A stretch of 64,000 nucleotides of DNA from Pararhodonellum marinum. GTDB taxonomy: Bacteria; Bacteroidota; Bacteroidia; Cytophagales; Cyclobacteriaceae. The position numbers were made by a program, and so were the translations under genes. Positions 9,145 to 18,117 of the stretch are shown here, in pieces. Positions within the stretch are counted from its first letter, which is position 1; every line of letters begins with the position of its first letter. The stretch covers positions 62,001 to 126,000 of the forward strand of contig NZ_JACEFJ010000006.1 in assembly GCF_015354735.1 (NCBI RefSeq). Reading direction: 5' to 3'. Below the pieces are notes generated by a model. It saw only the letters and a list, made by a program, of their open reading frames with translations, was not told the DNA's origin and did no database searches.

Positions 9145-10683
9145 CTATCCGGCCCACCCTTCTCTGTCCAAACTTCGGTATTGAATTGCTTCTGCCAAAT
9201 GTTCTACCTTGATGTCTTCACACTGGGAAAGATCAGAGATGGTTCTGGCCACCTTGAGGATCCGGTCATAGGCTCTGGCGGATAGACCCAGTTTTTCCAT
9301 GGCTGTTTTCAAAAGAACCTTTCCGGCTTCATTGATCTGACAGACTTCTTTGACCAAATGAGAAGGCATCATGGCATTGCAGTAAATGTCCGGGTTTCCA
9401 GCAAATCTTTCCACCTGCTTTTGTCTTCCTAAAATCACCCTATCCCTGATGCTTTTGCTGTTTTCAGACTTTCGATTGGAGGTCATTTCATCAAATTTCA
9501 CAGGCGTCACTTCCACATGAAGGTCTATTCTGTCCAAAAGTGGACCGCTCACTTTGTTCAAATACCGCTGAACAATACCCGGACCGCAAACACACTCTTT
9601 TTCAGGATGGTTGTAATAGCCACATGGGCAAGGGTTCATACTGGCAATCAACATAAAATTAGCCGGATAGTCTACTGAGACTTTTGCCCGGGATATGGTG
9701 ACTTTTCTTTCTTCCAAAGGCTGCCGCATGACTTCCAGTACTGTCCTTTTGAATTCAGGTAGTTCATCCAGAAAAAGCACCCCATTGTGGGAAAGAGAGA
9801 TCTCGCCTGGTTGTGGATTGCCTCCACCCCCTACCAATGCCACATCACTGATGGTGTGGTGTGGAGAACGAAATGGCCGCCGTGCAATCAAAGAGGCATT
9901 CCCTCCAAGTTTACCTGCCACCGAGTGGATTTTGGTGGTTTCCAAAGCTTCCTGCAGTGATAGAGGAGGCAAAATTGATGGCAAGCGTTTGGCAAGCATG
10001 GTTTTTCCTGCTCCAGGAGGCCCGATCATGATGACATTGTGACCACCGGCAGCAGCGATTTCCATGGCTCTTTTGATATTTTCCTGTCCTTGAACATCCG
10101 AAAAATCAAATTCATAGCTTTCAATGGAATGGTAAAAAATATCCCTGGTATCCGTCACCGTAGGAGCGATATCCAGTTCCCCTTCCATAAAACCGATGGC
10201 CTCTTCCAGGTGATCAACACCAATGATATCCAGGTTATTGACAATGGAGGCTTCTGCGGCATTTTCTTTTGGTAGGACAAATCCCTTAAAGCCCCTTTTT
10301 CTCGCTTCAATAGCAATCGGCAAGGCGCCTTTAATCGGCCTCAACCTGCCATCCAGGGAAAGTTCTCCCATGATGATGTATTGTTCGAGCTCAGGGAAAG
10401 CCACCTGCTCAGACCCTTTGAGAATTCCCATGGCGATCGGGAGGTCGTAGGAGGAGCCCTCTTTCCGGATATCAGCTGGAGCAAGGTTGACTACTACTTT
10501 TTGCCTGGGCATCCTATAGCCATAATACTTCAAAGCTGATTCCACCCTTTGCTGACTTTCCTTGACAGCGGAGTCGGGTAATCCCACCATGTAAAAACTG
10601 GTGCCTTGTCCTACATTCACCTCGATGGTGATCAGCTTGGCATCAACGCCGGATACGGCACTTCCAAAAGTTTTTGCTACCAT
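9145..10683 (-). CDS. YifB/ComM family Mg-chelatase-like AAA+ ATPase
   Basis: 512-residue cytosolic ATPase. The N-terminal ChlI/Lon-protease-like fold (residues about 20-140, GLPDSAVKESQQRVESAL, VVNLAPADIRKEG) precedes the AAA+ module: Walker A GPPGAGKTMLAKRLP near residue 220, the RSPHHTISD loop, Walker B GVLFLDELPEF, and an arginine-rich sensor region. A four-cysteine insert (CPCGYYNHPEKECVCG) follows, then the C-terminal helical domain with LSARAYDRILKVARTIADL-like sequence. The ComM relatives are hexameric helicases driving branch migration in natural transformation; whether this organism is transformable is not shown here. Length matches the family, so the gene appears intact. Confidence 0.92.
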   Translation of the reverse strand: MVAKTFGSAVSGVDAKLITIEVNVGQGTSFYMVGLPDSAVKESQQRVESALKYYGYRMPRQKVVVNLAPADIRKEGSSYDLPIAMGILKGSEQVAFPELEQYIIMGELSLDGRLRPIKGALPIAIEARKRGFKGFVLPKENAAEASIVNNLDIIGVDHLEEAIGFMEGELDIAPTVTDTRDIFYHSIESYEFDFSDVQGQENIKRAMEIAAAGGHNVIMIGPPGAGKTMLAKRLPSILPPLSLQEALETTKIHSVAGKLGGNASLIARRPFRSPHHTISDVALVGGGGNPQPGEISLSHNGVLFLDELPEFKRTVLEVMRQPLEERKVTISRAKVSVDYPANFMLIASMNPCPCGYYNHPEKECVCGPGIVQRYLNKVSGPLLDRIDLHVEVTPVKFDEMTSNRKSENSKSIRDRVILGRQKQVERFAGNPDIYCNAMMPSHLVKEVCQINEAGKVLLKTAMEKLGLSARAYDRILKVARTISDLSQCEDIKVEHLAEAIQYRSLDREGWAG

Positions 10684-10699
10684 GATCCAAAATTTATGA

Positions 10700-10729
10700 T
10701 AAAAAAAAGAAATCCCCGATAGAGATTTC
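10700..10729 (-). terminator. Rho-independent terminator after the small membrane-protein gene
   Basis: On the minus strand GAAATC, a 9-base loop, then GATTTC are followed by eight T. It lies between the stop at 10764 and the yifB start at 10683, separating the two transcripts. Confidence 0.7.
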
Positions 10730-10763
10730 TCAATATAATAAATAAAGTTTTAGGAATAAAAAC

Positions 10764-11147
10764 CTACTTGATATTTTGGCGAGGTCTGATCCCAGAACCA
10801 TCCTTGTCTTCCTCTGAAGGGGGTAAGGTCTGACTTTCAGAACTTCTTTTATCAATTACCTGAGGCTGGTTTTTGGGGTCCAGATCATATAATTTGGCTT
10901 TAAGCTGAATATTTTCTGCTTCGATTTTCTGGATTTTGGTTTCTAATTTACTTTTTTGAAAATATTCGAAGCCCAAAGAGGCCAAAAATATAATAAGCCC
11001 AACAATGAGGAATGACACCACTGTCTTTGTGGTCAGTTCTTCAGTACCAAAGATCCCTTTGACATTGTCAAATGCAAGGAAAAACACCAGACTGATCCCG
11101 AAAAAGAGTGCCAATAAAAGGTGGAAAATGCTATTCGCTTTTTTCAT
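10764..11147 (-). CDS. Small two-helix membrane protein with coiled coil, unknown function
   Basis: 127 residues. Two hydrophobic segments are visible, residues about 9-28 (IFHLLLALFFGISLVFFLAF) and about 44-62 (VVSFLIVGLIIFLASLGFEY), followed by a charged, heptad-like stretch (QKSKLETKIQKIEAENIQLKA) and a polar, Pro/Ser-rich tail. No catalytic motif is recognisable. It begins 35 bases after the stop of the MsbA-like exporter gene on the same strand and is followed by a terminator, so it probably shares that transcript. A role in membrane assembly beside the exporter is only suggested by position. Confidence 0.6.
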   Translation of the reverse strand: MKKANSIFHLLLALFFGISLVFFLAFDNVKGIFGTEELTTKTVVSFLIVGLIIFLASLGFEYFQKSKLETKIQKIEAENIQLKAKLYDLDPKNQPQVIDKRSSESQTLPPSEEDKDGSGIRPRQNIK

Positions 11148-11182
11148 GGGAGATATCGTTTAAGTTTGTATCTCTAAATATA

Positions 11183-13015
11183 CTAAACTGACTGCATTGA
11201 GGAAAGTTTCTTGTATAATCCTTCTTGGCCCATCAACTCCAGATGAGTCCCTTTCTCAACAATCTCCCCTTGTTGGATCACCAAAATCTCATCCGCATGC
11301 TGTATGGTGCTCAATCTATGGGCAATGACCAAGGTGGTTCTGTTGGCCATCAGGTTGGTCAAAGCCTCCTGGACCAGCCTTTCTGATTCAGAATCCAAAG
11401 CTGAAGTCGCCTCATCCAAAATCAAAATGGGAGGATTTTTCAGCACTGCCCTTGCTATGCTGATCCTTTGCCGCTGACCGCCGGACAGTTTCCCTCCTCT
11501 TTCTCCAATGTTGGTTTGGTAGCCTTTTTCAAGTTGAGTGATAAAATCATGTGCGTTGGCAATTTTTGCTGCCTCAATCACAGCCTCTTCAGAAACATGC
11601 TTTAAGCCGAAAGCAATGTTGTTCCAAACGGTATCATTGAAAAGAATGGATTCTTGGGTCACAATGCCCATCAAACCCAACAGTTCTTCCATCTGGTAAG
11701 CCTTAAGGTTTGTCCCATCCAATAAAACGGCACCGGCAGTAGGATCATAAAACCGTGGCACAAGGTCAGCAATGGTAGACTTTCCACCACCGGATGGGCC
11801 GACGAGCGCTATGGTTTTGCCCTTTTTTAGGGTAAAATTGATATCCTTCAGGACAAGTTCCTGTTCATAGCCAAAACTCACCCCTTCAAAGGTAATGGCT
11901 TTTTCAAAGCCCTTCAAAGGAACAGGATGAGGAGGGTTTTGTATGTCAGATGGGGTATCTATAACCTTGAAAATTCGGTCTGCAGATGCCAAACCCCGCT
12001 GAATGCTGCTCATGGCCCGGGAAATTTCCTTGGCGGGGTTTAAAACCTGGGTAAATATAATGATGTATGCAATGAACTCACTAGCAGTCAAAGAGGAGGT
12101 ATTGTTCAATACCAAATACCCACCATAGAGCAAAATGCCAGCTACCACACTGACTCCGAGAAATTGAGAAACCGGAGAGGCCAATTCATTTTTTCGCGCC
12201 ATACTGACATTTACCCTGGAGTAAAAATCTGTTTCTTCGTCAAATTTCTCATGTACATATGGTGTCGCACCAAAAGCTTTAACCACACGCATGCCACCAA
12301 TGGTTTCATCCAGAATATTCACGATCCTACCAAGAGATTCCTGGCTTTGGATGGCTGTTTTTTTGAGTCTTTTGGTGATGCCTCCTATGACCAATCCTGA
12401 TATAGGGATGACCAATATGGTAAAAAGAGTCAATTGAACAGACATGAAAAACAACACAGCAAAATAGAGGATGATCGTAGCAGGCTCTTTGAAAACGACT
12501 CTCAGAGACTGAACAATGCTGTTCTCCACCTCTTGGACATCATTGGTCATTTTGGACATCAAGTCCCCCTTCCTTTCACTGGAAAAATACCCGATGTGCA
12601 TCTGACTGACTTGGTCAAATATATGAAGCCTCATTTTTTTTATCACATCTGCCCTAACCTTCGCCAAGACCACCCCAGAGAGGTAGGCAAAAAGGTTGGA
12701 TAGGAATACTGAAACCACTATGATGATACAGACATAAACCAAAGTACCAAACTTCCCATAAGTTTCTGAAATGCTTAAAAAGTAATAATTGAAGACGTGA
12801 AAAAAGTAATCCAAAGTAAAGGAAAAGGTAGGCTTATCCATGTATTTGGCCATTTCACTTGGGTCCACTTGTTCGAAAATCACATCGAAGAGAGGTTTGA
12901 GCAAAGTGAAATTCAACAAACCAAAAATAATAGCCAACAGCGCATAAATCACATACAAAGGGATGTATCGGCTCAGTGGTTTGGCATAAGATAAAATGCG
13001 TAAATAGGTGTTCAT
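11183..13015 (-). CDS. ABC exporter, fused permease and ATPase (MsbA-like)
   Basis: 610-residue half-transporter. The N-terminal permease (residues about 15-330) has six hydrophobic segments; the ATPase follows with Walker A GPSGGGKST near residue 400, Q-loop TQESILFNDTVW, signature LSGGQRQRISIARA, Walker B ILILDEATSALD and the switch His of VIAHRLSTI. Domain order and length match MsbA/LmrA-type exporters that flip lipid A or lipids across the inner membrane and act as homodimers. The neighbouring outer-membrane barrel gene upstream and membrane protein downstream suggest an envelope function. Cargo is inferred, since drug exporters have the same architecture. Confidence 0.88.
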   Translation of the reverse strand: MNTYLRILSYAKPLSRYIPLYVIYALLAIIFGLLNFTLLKPLFDVIFEQVDPSEMAKYMDKPTFSFTLDYFFHVFNYYFLSISETYGKFGTLVYVCIIIVVSVFLSNLFAYLSGVVLAKVRADVIKKMRLHIFDQVSQMHIGYFSSERKGDLMSKMTNDVQEVENSIVQSLRVVFKEPATIILYFAVLFFMSVQLTLFTILVIPISGLVIGGITKRLKKTAIQSQESLGRIVNILDETIGGMRVVKAFGATPYVHEKFDEETDFYSRVNVSMARKNELASPVSQFLGVSVVAGILLYGGYLVLNNTSSLTASEFIAYIIIFTQVLNPAKEISRAMSSIQRGLASADRIFKVIDTPSDIQNPPHPVPLKGFEKAITFEGVSFGYEQELVLKDINFTLKKGKTIALVGPSGGGKSTIADLVPRFYDPTAGAVLLDGTNLKAYQMEELLGLMGIVTQESILFNDTVWNNIAFGLKHVSEEAVIEAAKIANAHDFITQLEKGYQTNIGERGGKLSGGQRQRISIARAVLKNPPILILDEATSALDSESERLVQEALTNLMANRTTLVIAHRLSTIQHADEILVIQQGEIVEKGTHLELMGQEGLYKKLSSMQSV

Positions 13016-13082
13016 TCAGCGGTTCAGATGAATTTGGTCTGCAATTTACATAAATATCCCTAAGCGGGATTCCTCTATGGGT

Positions 13083-14768
13083 TTAGTAACTGAAGTTCTG
13101 TCTAACCAAGTTCATACGGACAGCCAAATGGAGGAAATGGCTATTCTCTTCCACTGCCACTCGTTCTTGTGTGAGTTGCCACCTATAATAATGACCAAAA
13201 TCCAAAAAGAGGTTGTGTTTGAGCATGTAGGAGGCATTTATATTTGTCATTACCACATCATTAGCAACGCCTTGCCCTATGGTATGGCCATAAAGTCCTA
13301 AACCTGTTCCATCAATTTCCCTGCTTTTCAGCACGTCTCCACCAAAATTCACGGTTTCAGATGGATCTGTACCAAAAAACTGATACAGTCCTGTCAGGTT
13401 AAGGCTTAGCCTAGGTAGAGGCTGGTACCGCATCAGACCGACCAGCTCTCTAAAATTTGCCCCTAGGGGATGTGTCAAAGGTGTCCTGTAATTGGAAAAA
13501 GATTGGTATTCAAATTTCTCCTGATAGGTGTAAGGCCTTGATTGGTTGTATTCCAACTGTAAATCCAAGTTGTACACTTTAAACACATTGATGTACTTGT
13601 ATCCAATCTGAAGACTGTGTTTGTTTCTACTTGAATTCTTTCCGTCAATGCCAAAAAATTCATTGAATACAAACTCATCCAAAACAAATTGACCGTAAAA
13701 CTGCATGCCTGGGACGGGATGCCATTTAAAATCAGTACCAATCATGACTTTGTCCGGGCTTCCAAGCTGATGTTCTACCCAGCGGTAAAAAATGACTGGA
13801 TTTAAATAATTCCAGTCAATTTGATTGGCCATGATGGATTCGTATACCCCTACATTCAGTTTCTTGCCCAGATTGATTCCTATTCGGTGATGACTAAAGA
13901 ATTTCTGAGGATACCTGCCATCCGTAGGCCGACCCACATTGTCAAATTCTATGTCTGCCGTCATCTGCCCCCAAAGGTTGGTCATCTGAAACTTCCCTAG
14001 CTGGGTATTGATCTTGACAAACATAAATGGATTAGAAAAATCTGAGAGAACCATGGACCTGAAACCTTCCCCGACAAAATTTCGGTCGTGTCCCACTTGG
14101 GCGGCTATGTGTTTGGTCAACTGGAAAGACACATGCCCCATGGCAGAGAAAAAGCCGTATCCATTATCTCGGTAAGGTTTCCAAAAGCCCTCTCCAGGCA
14201 CTGCTCCATTGTGGGCTGCATATTGTTCCACCCAAGAGGGGAAAACCGTTTGGGTGGTGGTCAGAAAGGTATAAAAACCCACTTTGCGATCTATGCTTCC
14301 CCGGACCTCCACCCCTCTGGAATTCCGGAACCTGAATTCATCCATGCCTCCCTCTAATCCTCCGCTTAGGTATAAAACAGGATTGACATGCAAATCAAAC
14401 ACGCTGTCTCGATAATGATAAAAATCAGATGGTTTTCGATACAGGCTATTCCATAATGGCTTTTCAGAATCCTGGGTTTCAAAACTGGAAAATTCCCAGC
14501 TGTCATTTGTGAGGTAGTTAAGATTAAACTGATCCACCCTGCCGCCAAAGGTTTGTTTGGACTGCAAACTGTCCACATACTGAAGCACATGATCCCTCCT
14601 GTATGGTTTAAATCCGGTATGAAAATTTGGGTTGAAATCACCTTGAAGTATCTCGTACCGTTCAATAAGGTGATAATACTCCCGATTAAAGGGTATATAG
14701 GCACCTTGTCCATAGAGATCAAAAAATAGTGCTCCCATAAACCACAAACTAAATAAAAATTTTCTCAT
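13083..14768 (-). CDS. Outer-membrane beta-barrel protein, Wzi/RemB-like
   Basis: 561 residues with a signal peptide (MRKFLFSLWFMGALFFDLYG). The mature protein starts with a GAYIPFNREYYHLIERYEIL segment and then alternates aromatic amphipathic strands (for example HVSFQLTKHIAAQVGHDRNF, KMIGTDFKWHPVPGMQFYGQF) to a C-terminal strand ending in an aromatic residue (NFSY). This pattern resembles the Bacteroidota proteins annotated as capsule-assembly Wzi family or gliding protein RemB. The assignment is from overall resemblance and not from a diagnostic motif; an unrelated large barrel remains possible. It lies 67 bases before the MsbA-like gene on the same strand and may be co-transcribed with it. 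Confidence 0.6.
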   Translation of the reverse strand: MRKFLFSLWFMGALFFDLYGQGAYIPFNREYYHLIERYEILQGDFNPNFHTGFKPYRRDHVLQYVDSLQSKQTFGGRVDQFNLNYLTNDSWEFSSFETQDSEKPLWNSLYRKPSDFYHYRDSVFDLHVNPVLYLSGGLEGGMDEFRFRNSRGVEVRGSIDRKVGFYTFLTTTQTVFPSWVEQYAAHNGAVPGEGFWKPYRDNGYGFFSAMGHVSFQLTKHIAAQVGHDRNFVGEGFRSMVLSDFSNPFMFVKINTQLGKFQMTNLWGQMTADIEFDNVGRPTDGRYPQKFFSHHRIGINLGKKLNVGVYESIMANQIDWNYLNPVIFYRWVEHQLGSPDKVMIGTDFKWHPVPGMQFYGQFVLDEFVFNEFFGIDGKNSSRNKHSLQIGYKYINVFKVYNLDLQLEYNQSRPYTYQEKFEYQSFSNYRTPLTHPLGANFRELVGLMRYQPLPRLSLNLTGLYQFFGTDPSETVNFGGDVLKSREIDGTGLGLYGHTIGQGVANDVVMTNINASYMLKHNLFLDFGHYYRWQLTQERVAVEENSHFLHLAVRMNLVRQNFSY

Positions 14769-14908
14769 GAGTTCAATAAATGGCTTTGTTTAAAGCGTTC
14801 AGAATCAAATGTCTGATTCTAAATTTTGGGGAAAGTAAGTAATTTTTGCAATTTTACGATTTGCTTGCCCAAGAATTGAACAAAGAAGAATAATTCATAG
14901 ACAAACAT

Positions 14909-14939
14909 TTGGACAGTTTTACAAAAAAGGATAACTTTG
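14909..14939 (+). promoter_or_regulatory. Bacteroidota sigma-A promoter of rpmE2
   Basis: TTG at 14909-14911 and TAACTTTG at 14932-14939 are separated by 20 bases, matching the Bacteroidota -33/-7 promoter (TTG-N19/20-TAnnTTTG) exactly. The ATG of the L31 gene lies 40 bases further on. This is the best promoter match in the window. Confidence 0.75.
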
Positions 14940-14979
14940 TGCCTCATTTGGAAAAGCGAGCAATTATAAAGGCAATATC

Positions 14980-15225
14980 ATGAAAAAAGAAATTCATCCC
15001 AATTATAGAGAAGTAGTTTTCTTTGACACATCCAGCGACTATTCGTTTCTGACCAAGTCTACTATTGAAACATCTGAGACCATCACTTGGGAAGACGGTA
15101 AGGAATACCCTTTATACAAAATAGAGGTTAGTTCCAATTCCCACCCTTTTTATACCGGTAAAAAGATGTTGTTGGATACTGCAGGGCGTGTGGAGAAATT
15201 CAACAGAAGGTACAAAAAGAATTAA
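14980..15225 (+). CDS. rpmE2: Type B 50S ribosomal protein L31
   Basis: 81-residue ribosomal protein. [29 protein letters not shown] and the closing [28 protein letters not shown] are characteristic of the type B (L31B) form. The zinc-binding cysteines of type A L31 are absent, as expected for this paralogue, which in other bacteria replaces the zinc form or is the only copy. It has its own promoter upstream and a strong terminator directly after the stop, so it is monocistronic despite the closely spaced operon that follows. Confidence 0.97.
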   Translation: MKKEIHPNYREVVFFDTSSDYSFLTKSTIETSETITWEDGKEYPLYKIEVSSNSHPFYTGKKMLLDTAGRVEKFNRRYKKN

Positions 15226-15252
15226 TTCTTATTGCCTCAAAAAGAGATTCAG

Positions 15253-15290
15253 GTCTTCCGGGTGCTTATCCGGAAGACTTTTTTATTTTT
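15253..15290 (+). terminator. Rho-independent terminator of rpmE2
   Basis: Perfect 9-bp stem GTCTTCCGG/CCGGAAGAC with an 8-base loop, then TTTTTTATTTTT. It ends five bases before the ATG of the next gene, which rules out the longer upstream reading of that gene as its true start. Confidence 0.92.
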
Positions 15291-15294
15291 GTAT

Positions 15295-16494
15295 ATGGAT
15301 AATTTCATTTTATTTGATGATCCCGGTTATCGGGGTTCACTTTTACCCTTCACTTTTACCAGACCAGTTGCCGATATTCGGGTAGGCATCCTTACCATTC
15401 GGGAAAAATGGGAAAAGCATTTTCAGCTCAAGGGGGGATTTTTAACCCAAGACTATCTAAGAAAAAAATACACCTTTCAGGATGGATCAGCGCTAATGAT
15501 CAATGGGGGCCTTTGTCCTAATGATCATTTAACCGAAACCATCCTTGGATTAAAAGTGGGCGAAGCATTGTGGAAAGCAGGTCTCCTATTGGCCAGCCAC
15601 ACCGACTCCCCAGGTAGTTTCACCATAGATCAAGCAGAGGGAAAAATTTCAATAGAATATGAACACCCCATTACCCTGATTCAAAAAACCTGGCATATTT
15701 TCCAACACAATGCCTCAGAAATCCAAAAAGATTTTAATCTGATTACCAAAAACCGCACCTCCCAAGGCCTTTCTGACCCCCATACGATCTGCTATCATCT
15801 TGAACAGATTTTCATAGAGGAGGGCGCTAAAATCAAAGCTGCGGTGCTCAATGCTTCAGGAGGCCCCATCTATATCGGTAAAAACGCCGAAGTGCAGGAG
15901 GGAGCCCTGATCAGAGGTCCATTTGCCCTTTGTGAAGAATCCACGGTGAACATGGGAGCCAAAATGCGCGGAGACACAACCGTAGGACCACATTCCAAAA
16001 TAGGTGGTGAAGTTTCCAATTCGGTGATTTTTGGTTATAGCAACAAAGGACACGATGGCTTCCTCGGCAACAGTGTTATAGGAGAATGGTGTAACATCGG
16101 CGCGGACTCCAACAACTCAAACTTGAAAAACAATTATGCCCCTGTAAAAATCTGGGATTATACCAAAGGCGGATTTTCCAATACTGGACTCCAGTTTTGT
16201 GGCCTGATGATGGGCGACCATGCCAAATGTGGCATCAATACCATGTTCAATACCGGTACCGTGGTTGGCGTGGGAGCCAATGTATTCGGGGATGGATTTC
16301 CACGCAACTTCATCCCTTCTTTTTCTTGGGGTGGCGCAGCCGGGTTCAGTACCTTTCAATCAAGAAAATTCGAAGAAACGGCAGAGGTGGTGATGAAGAG
16401 AAGAGGGTTGGACTTTGACGAAACAGAAAAAAATATCCTACAAAAGGTTTTCGAAATCACCAAGCATTACCGTATTTGGGACAAGGAATCATAA
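15295..16494 (+). CDS. GlmU-like sugar nucleotidyltransferase/hexapeptide acyltransferase protein
   Basis: 399 residues from ATG 15295 (MDNFILFDDPGYRGSLLPFT); an earlier in-frame start would fall in the rpmE2 terminator and is rejected. The N-terminal half resembles a nucleotidyltransferase fold (FTRPVADIRVGILTIREKWE) but lacks the classical GxGTRM-type nucleotide loop. The C-terminal half is a left-handed beta-helix built of hexapeptide-like repeats (about residues 195-340: AEVQEGALIRGPFALCEEST, VNMGAKMRGDTTVGPHSKIGG, AKCGINTMFNTGTVVGVGAN). This is the Bacteroidota group usually annotated GlmU family or putative sugar nucleotidyltransferase. Substrate is unknown. It is the first gene of a plus-strand operon running to about 21.7 kb. 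Confidence 0.8.
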   Translation: MDNFILFDDPGYRGSLLPFTFTRPVADIRVGILTIREKWEKHFQLKGGFLTQDYLRKKYTFQDGSALMINGGLCPNDHLTETILGLKVGEALWKAGLLLASHTDSPGSFTIDQAEGKISIEYEHPITLIQKTWHIFQHNASEIQKDFNLITKNRTSQGLSDPHTICYHLEQIFIEEGAKIKAAVLNASGGPIYIGKNAEVQEGALIRGPFALCEESTVNMGAKMRGDTTVGPHSKIGGEVSNSVIFGYSNKGHDGFLGNSVIGEWCNIGADSNNSNLKNNYAPVKIWDYTKGGFSNTGLQFCGLMMGDHAKCGINTMFNTGTVVGVGANVFGDGFPRNFIPSFSWGGAAGFSTFQSRKFEETAEVVMKRRGLDFDETEKNILQKVFEITKHYRIWDKES

Positions 16495-16506
16495 GTAAAC
16501 CCCATC

Positions 16507-17667
16507 ATGTTATTTTCATCCATTCCCGGACTAGAAGAAACCAAGAGCAGATTGATCCAGGCGGTGAAAAACAATCACCTTGCCCACGCCCTTCTTTTTC
16601 ATGGTCCTGAAGGTGCTCCCAACCTTACCATGGCTTTGGCTTTAGCCACATTTCTTAACTGCGAGAATCCAGAACCTGAGGATGCTTGTGGGAAATGCGC
16701 AAGTTGTCAAAAAATGGGAAAACTCATCCATCCGGACCTAAATTTTTGTTTTCCGGTTCCCGGTGCCGCAAATGAAGCAGAAAAAGAAGGGGCTGGTAAA
16801 AAAACAGATGTTTTGTCCTCATGGAGGGATTTTGTGTTGAGTAGCCCATACAGCAATGTCCATGATTGGATTTACCATAACGGATTTGAAAAGAAACAAC
16901 TTAATATTTCCAAAGGGGCTGCCCGATCCATCATACAGGCACTCTCTTTAAAATCATTTGAGGGAGGTTTTAAAATTGTCTTGATTTGGAATCCGGAATA
17001 CCTGAATATTGCAGCAGCCAATACCCTGCTTAAAATACTGGAAGAACCGCCGGAAAAAACGCTCTTCTTTATGGTGTGTTCCCAGCCGGAACAATTGTTG
17101 ACCACCATCCTTTCCAGAACTCAAAAAGTGCTCATCCGGGCCTTTACAGACCAGGAAATCAAAGACCATATTGTTGAGGGAGGGTTGTGTACTGCACAAG
17201 CCGCTGATCAGATTGCGCCTTTGGCTGATGGCAACTTGAGGGAGGCATATCGACTTATCGAACAGGTAGTAGATGAAAATACAGCTAAGTTCAGGGATTG
17301 GATGAGGAATTGTTTTGGGTTGGAAATTGTACAAATAATAGCGGATGCTGATGGCTTCCAAGCCAAGGACAAAGAAGGCCAGAAGGCCCTATTGCTGACG
17401 GGGCTAAATGTGCTGCGTGAGTCCCTGCTCAAGAGAAGTCAATTGGACCAACTGATGCGGACGCCGGCTTCAGACCGAATGTTTGTGAGCGATTTTGCCC
17501 TTAAGGCCATGACCGAAACAAAATTGTTTGACCTTTATCAACTCCTCAATGAGGCCCATTATCATTTGGAAAGAAATGCCAATGCCAAAATCCTTTTTAC
17601 AGACCTTTCTTTCAGCATAGCCAAAGTATTGAGGAGAAAAGAGGAAGTGCTAAACCCCCAAAATTAG
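16507..17667 (+). CDS. holB: DNA polymerase III subunit delta'
   Basis: 386-residue clamp-loader subunit. Visible signs are the HALLFHGPEGAPNLTMALAL loop (a degenerate P-loop), the zinc module CENPEPEDACGKCASC, the KIVLIWNPEYLNIAAANTLLKILEEPPEKT segment in pieces typical of delta'/gamma proteins, and the SRTQKVLIRAF sensor region. The family assembles with delta and the tau/gamma subunits to load the sliding clamp. The gene starts 12 bases after the GlmU-like stop and ends 6 bases before the next gene, so it is internal to the operon. Confidence 0.9.
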   Translation: MLFSSIPGLEETKSRLIQAVKNNHLAHALLFHGPEGAPNLTMALALATFLNCENPEPEDACGKCASCQKMGKLIHPDLNFCFPVPGAANEAEKEGAGKKTDVLSSWRDFVLSSPYSNVHDWIYHNGFEKKQLNISKGAARSIIQALSLKSFEGGFKIVLIWNPEYLNIAAANTLLKILEEPPEKTLFFMVCSQPEQLLTTILSRTQKVLIRAFTDQEIKDHIVEGGLCTAQAADQIAPLADGNLREAYRLIEQVVDENTAKFRDWMRNCFGLEIVQIIADADGFQAKDKEGQKALLLTGLNVLRESLLKRSQLDQLMRTPASDRMFVSDFALKAMTETKLFDLYQLLNEAHYHLERNANAKILFTDLSFSIAKVLRRKEEVLNPQN

Positions 17668-17673
17668 ATAACC

Positions 17674-18117
17674 ATGGAAAAACACGTCATAGGCAGAAGA
17701 GAAAAAATAAGTATCAAACCTTGGGGATTGAGGCTGGTTTCCGCCAAAGTAGATACAGGCGCGTACACAAGTGCCATACATTGTGAGGAAGTGGTAGAAA
17801 AAGAAACCAACGGAGAGAAAATACTGGAATTTAAAGTACTGCCCAAAACCCACCGGCTGTTCAAGGATGAGTGGATCAGGACCAAAGACTATTCTCAAAA
17901 AAAAGTCAAAAATTCTTTCGGTCAAACAGAACTCAGGTATAAAGTGAGCACAAAAGTCACTATGTTTGGAGAAGAATTCGAAGCAGAATTCACCCTCACC
18001 GACCGGTCCAAAATGAGGAATGCCATCCTGATCGGCAGAAAACTATTGAAAGAAAGGTTTTTGGTCGACGTAGATCAGGTCAATTTATCCAGAAAACATA
18101 AACCCACTCCCAAATGA
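17674..18117 (+). CDS. RimK-associated retropepsin-like/zinc-protease-like protein (COG4067)
   Basis: 147 residues, usually annotated as ATP-dependent zinc protease. The retropepsin-like core is visible as [17 protein letters not shown] near residue 28 (Asp-Thr-Gly active-site triad), with the second element [18 protein letters not shown] at the end. The family is found with RimK-type ligases across bacteria. Here the stop overlaps the ATG of the RimK gene by four bases (ATGA), so the two are translationally coupled. A plausible role, inferred from pairing, is trimming or editing of glutamate-modified products of the ligase. No metal motif is evident, so the zinc label should be treated with caution. 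Confidence 0.85.
   Translation: MEKHVIGRREKISIKPWGLRLVSAKVDTGAYTSAIHCEEVVEKETNGEKILEFKVLPKTHRLFKDEWIRTKDYSQKKVKNSFGQTELRYKVSTKVTMFGEEFEAEFTLTDRSKMRNAILIGRKLLKERFLVDVDQVNLSRKHKPTPK

Noticed and set aside
15232-15294. Upstream extension of the GlmU-like gene
   Set aside because: The extra codons run through the strong rpmE2 terminator, and the family N-terminus begins at the ATG at 15295.
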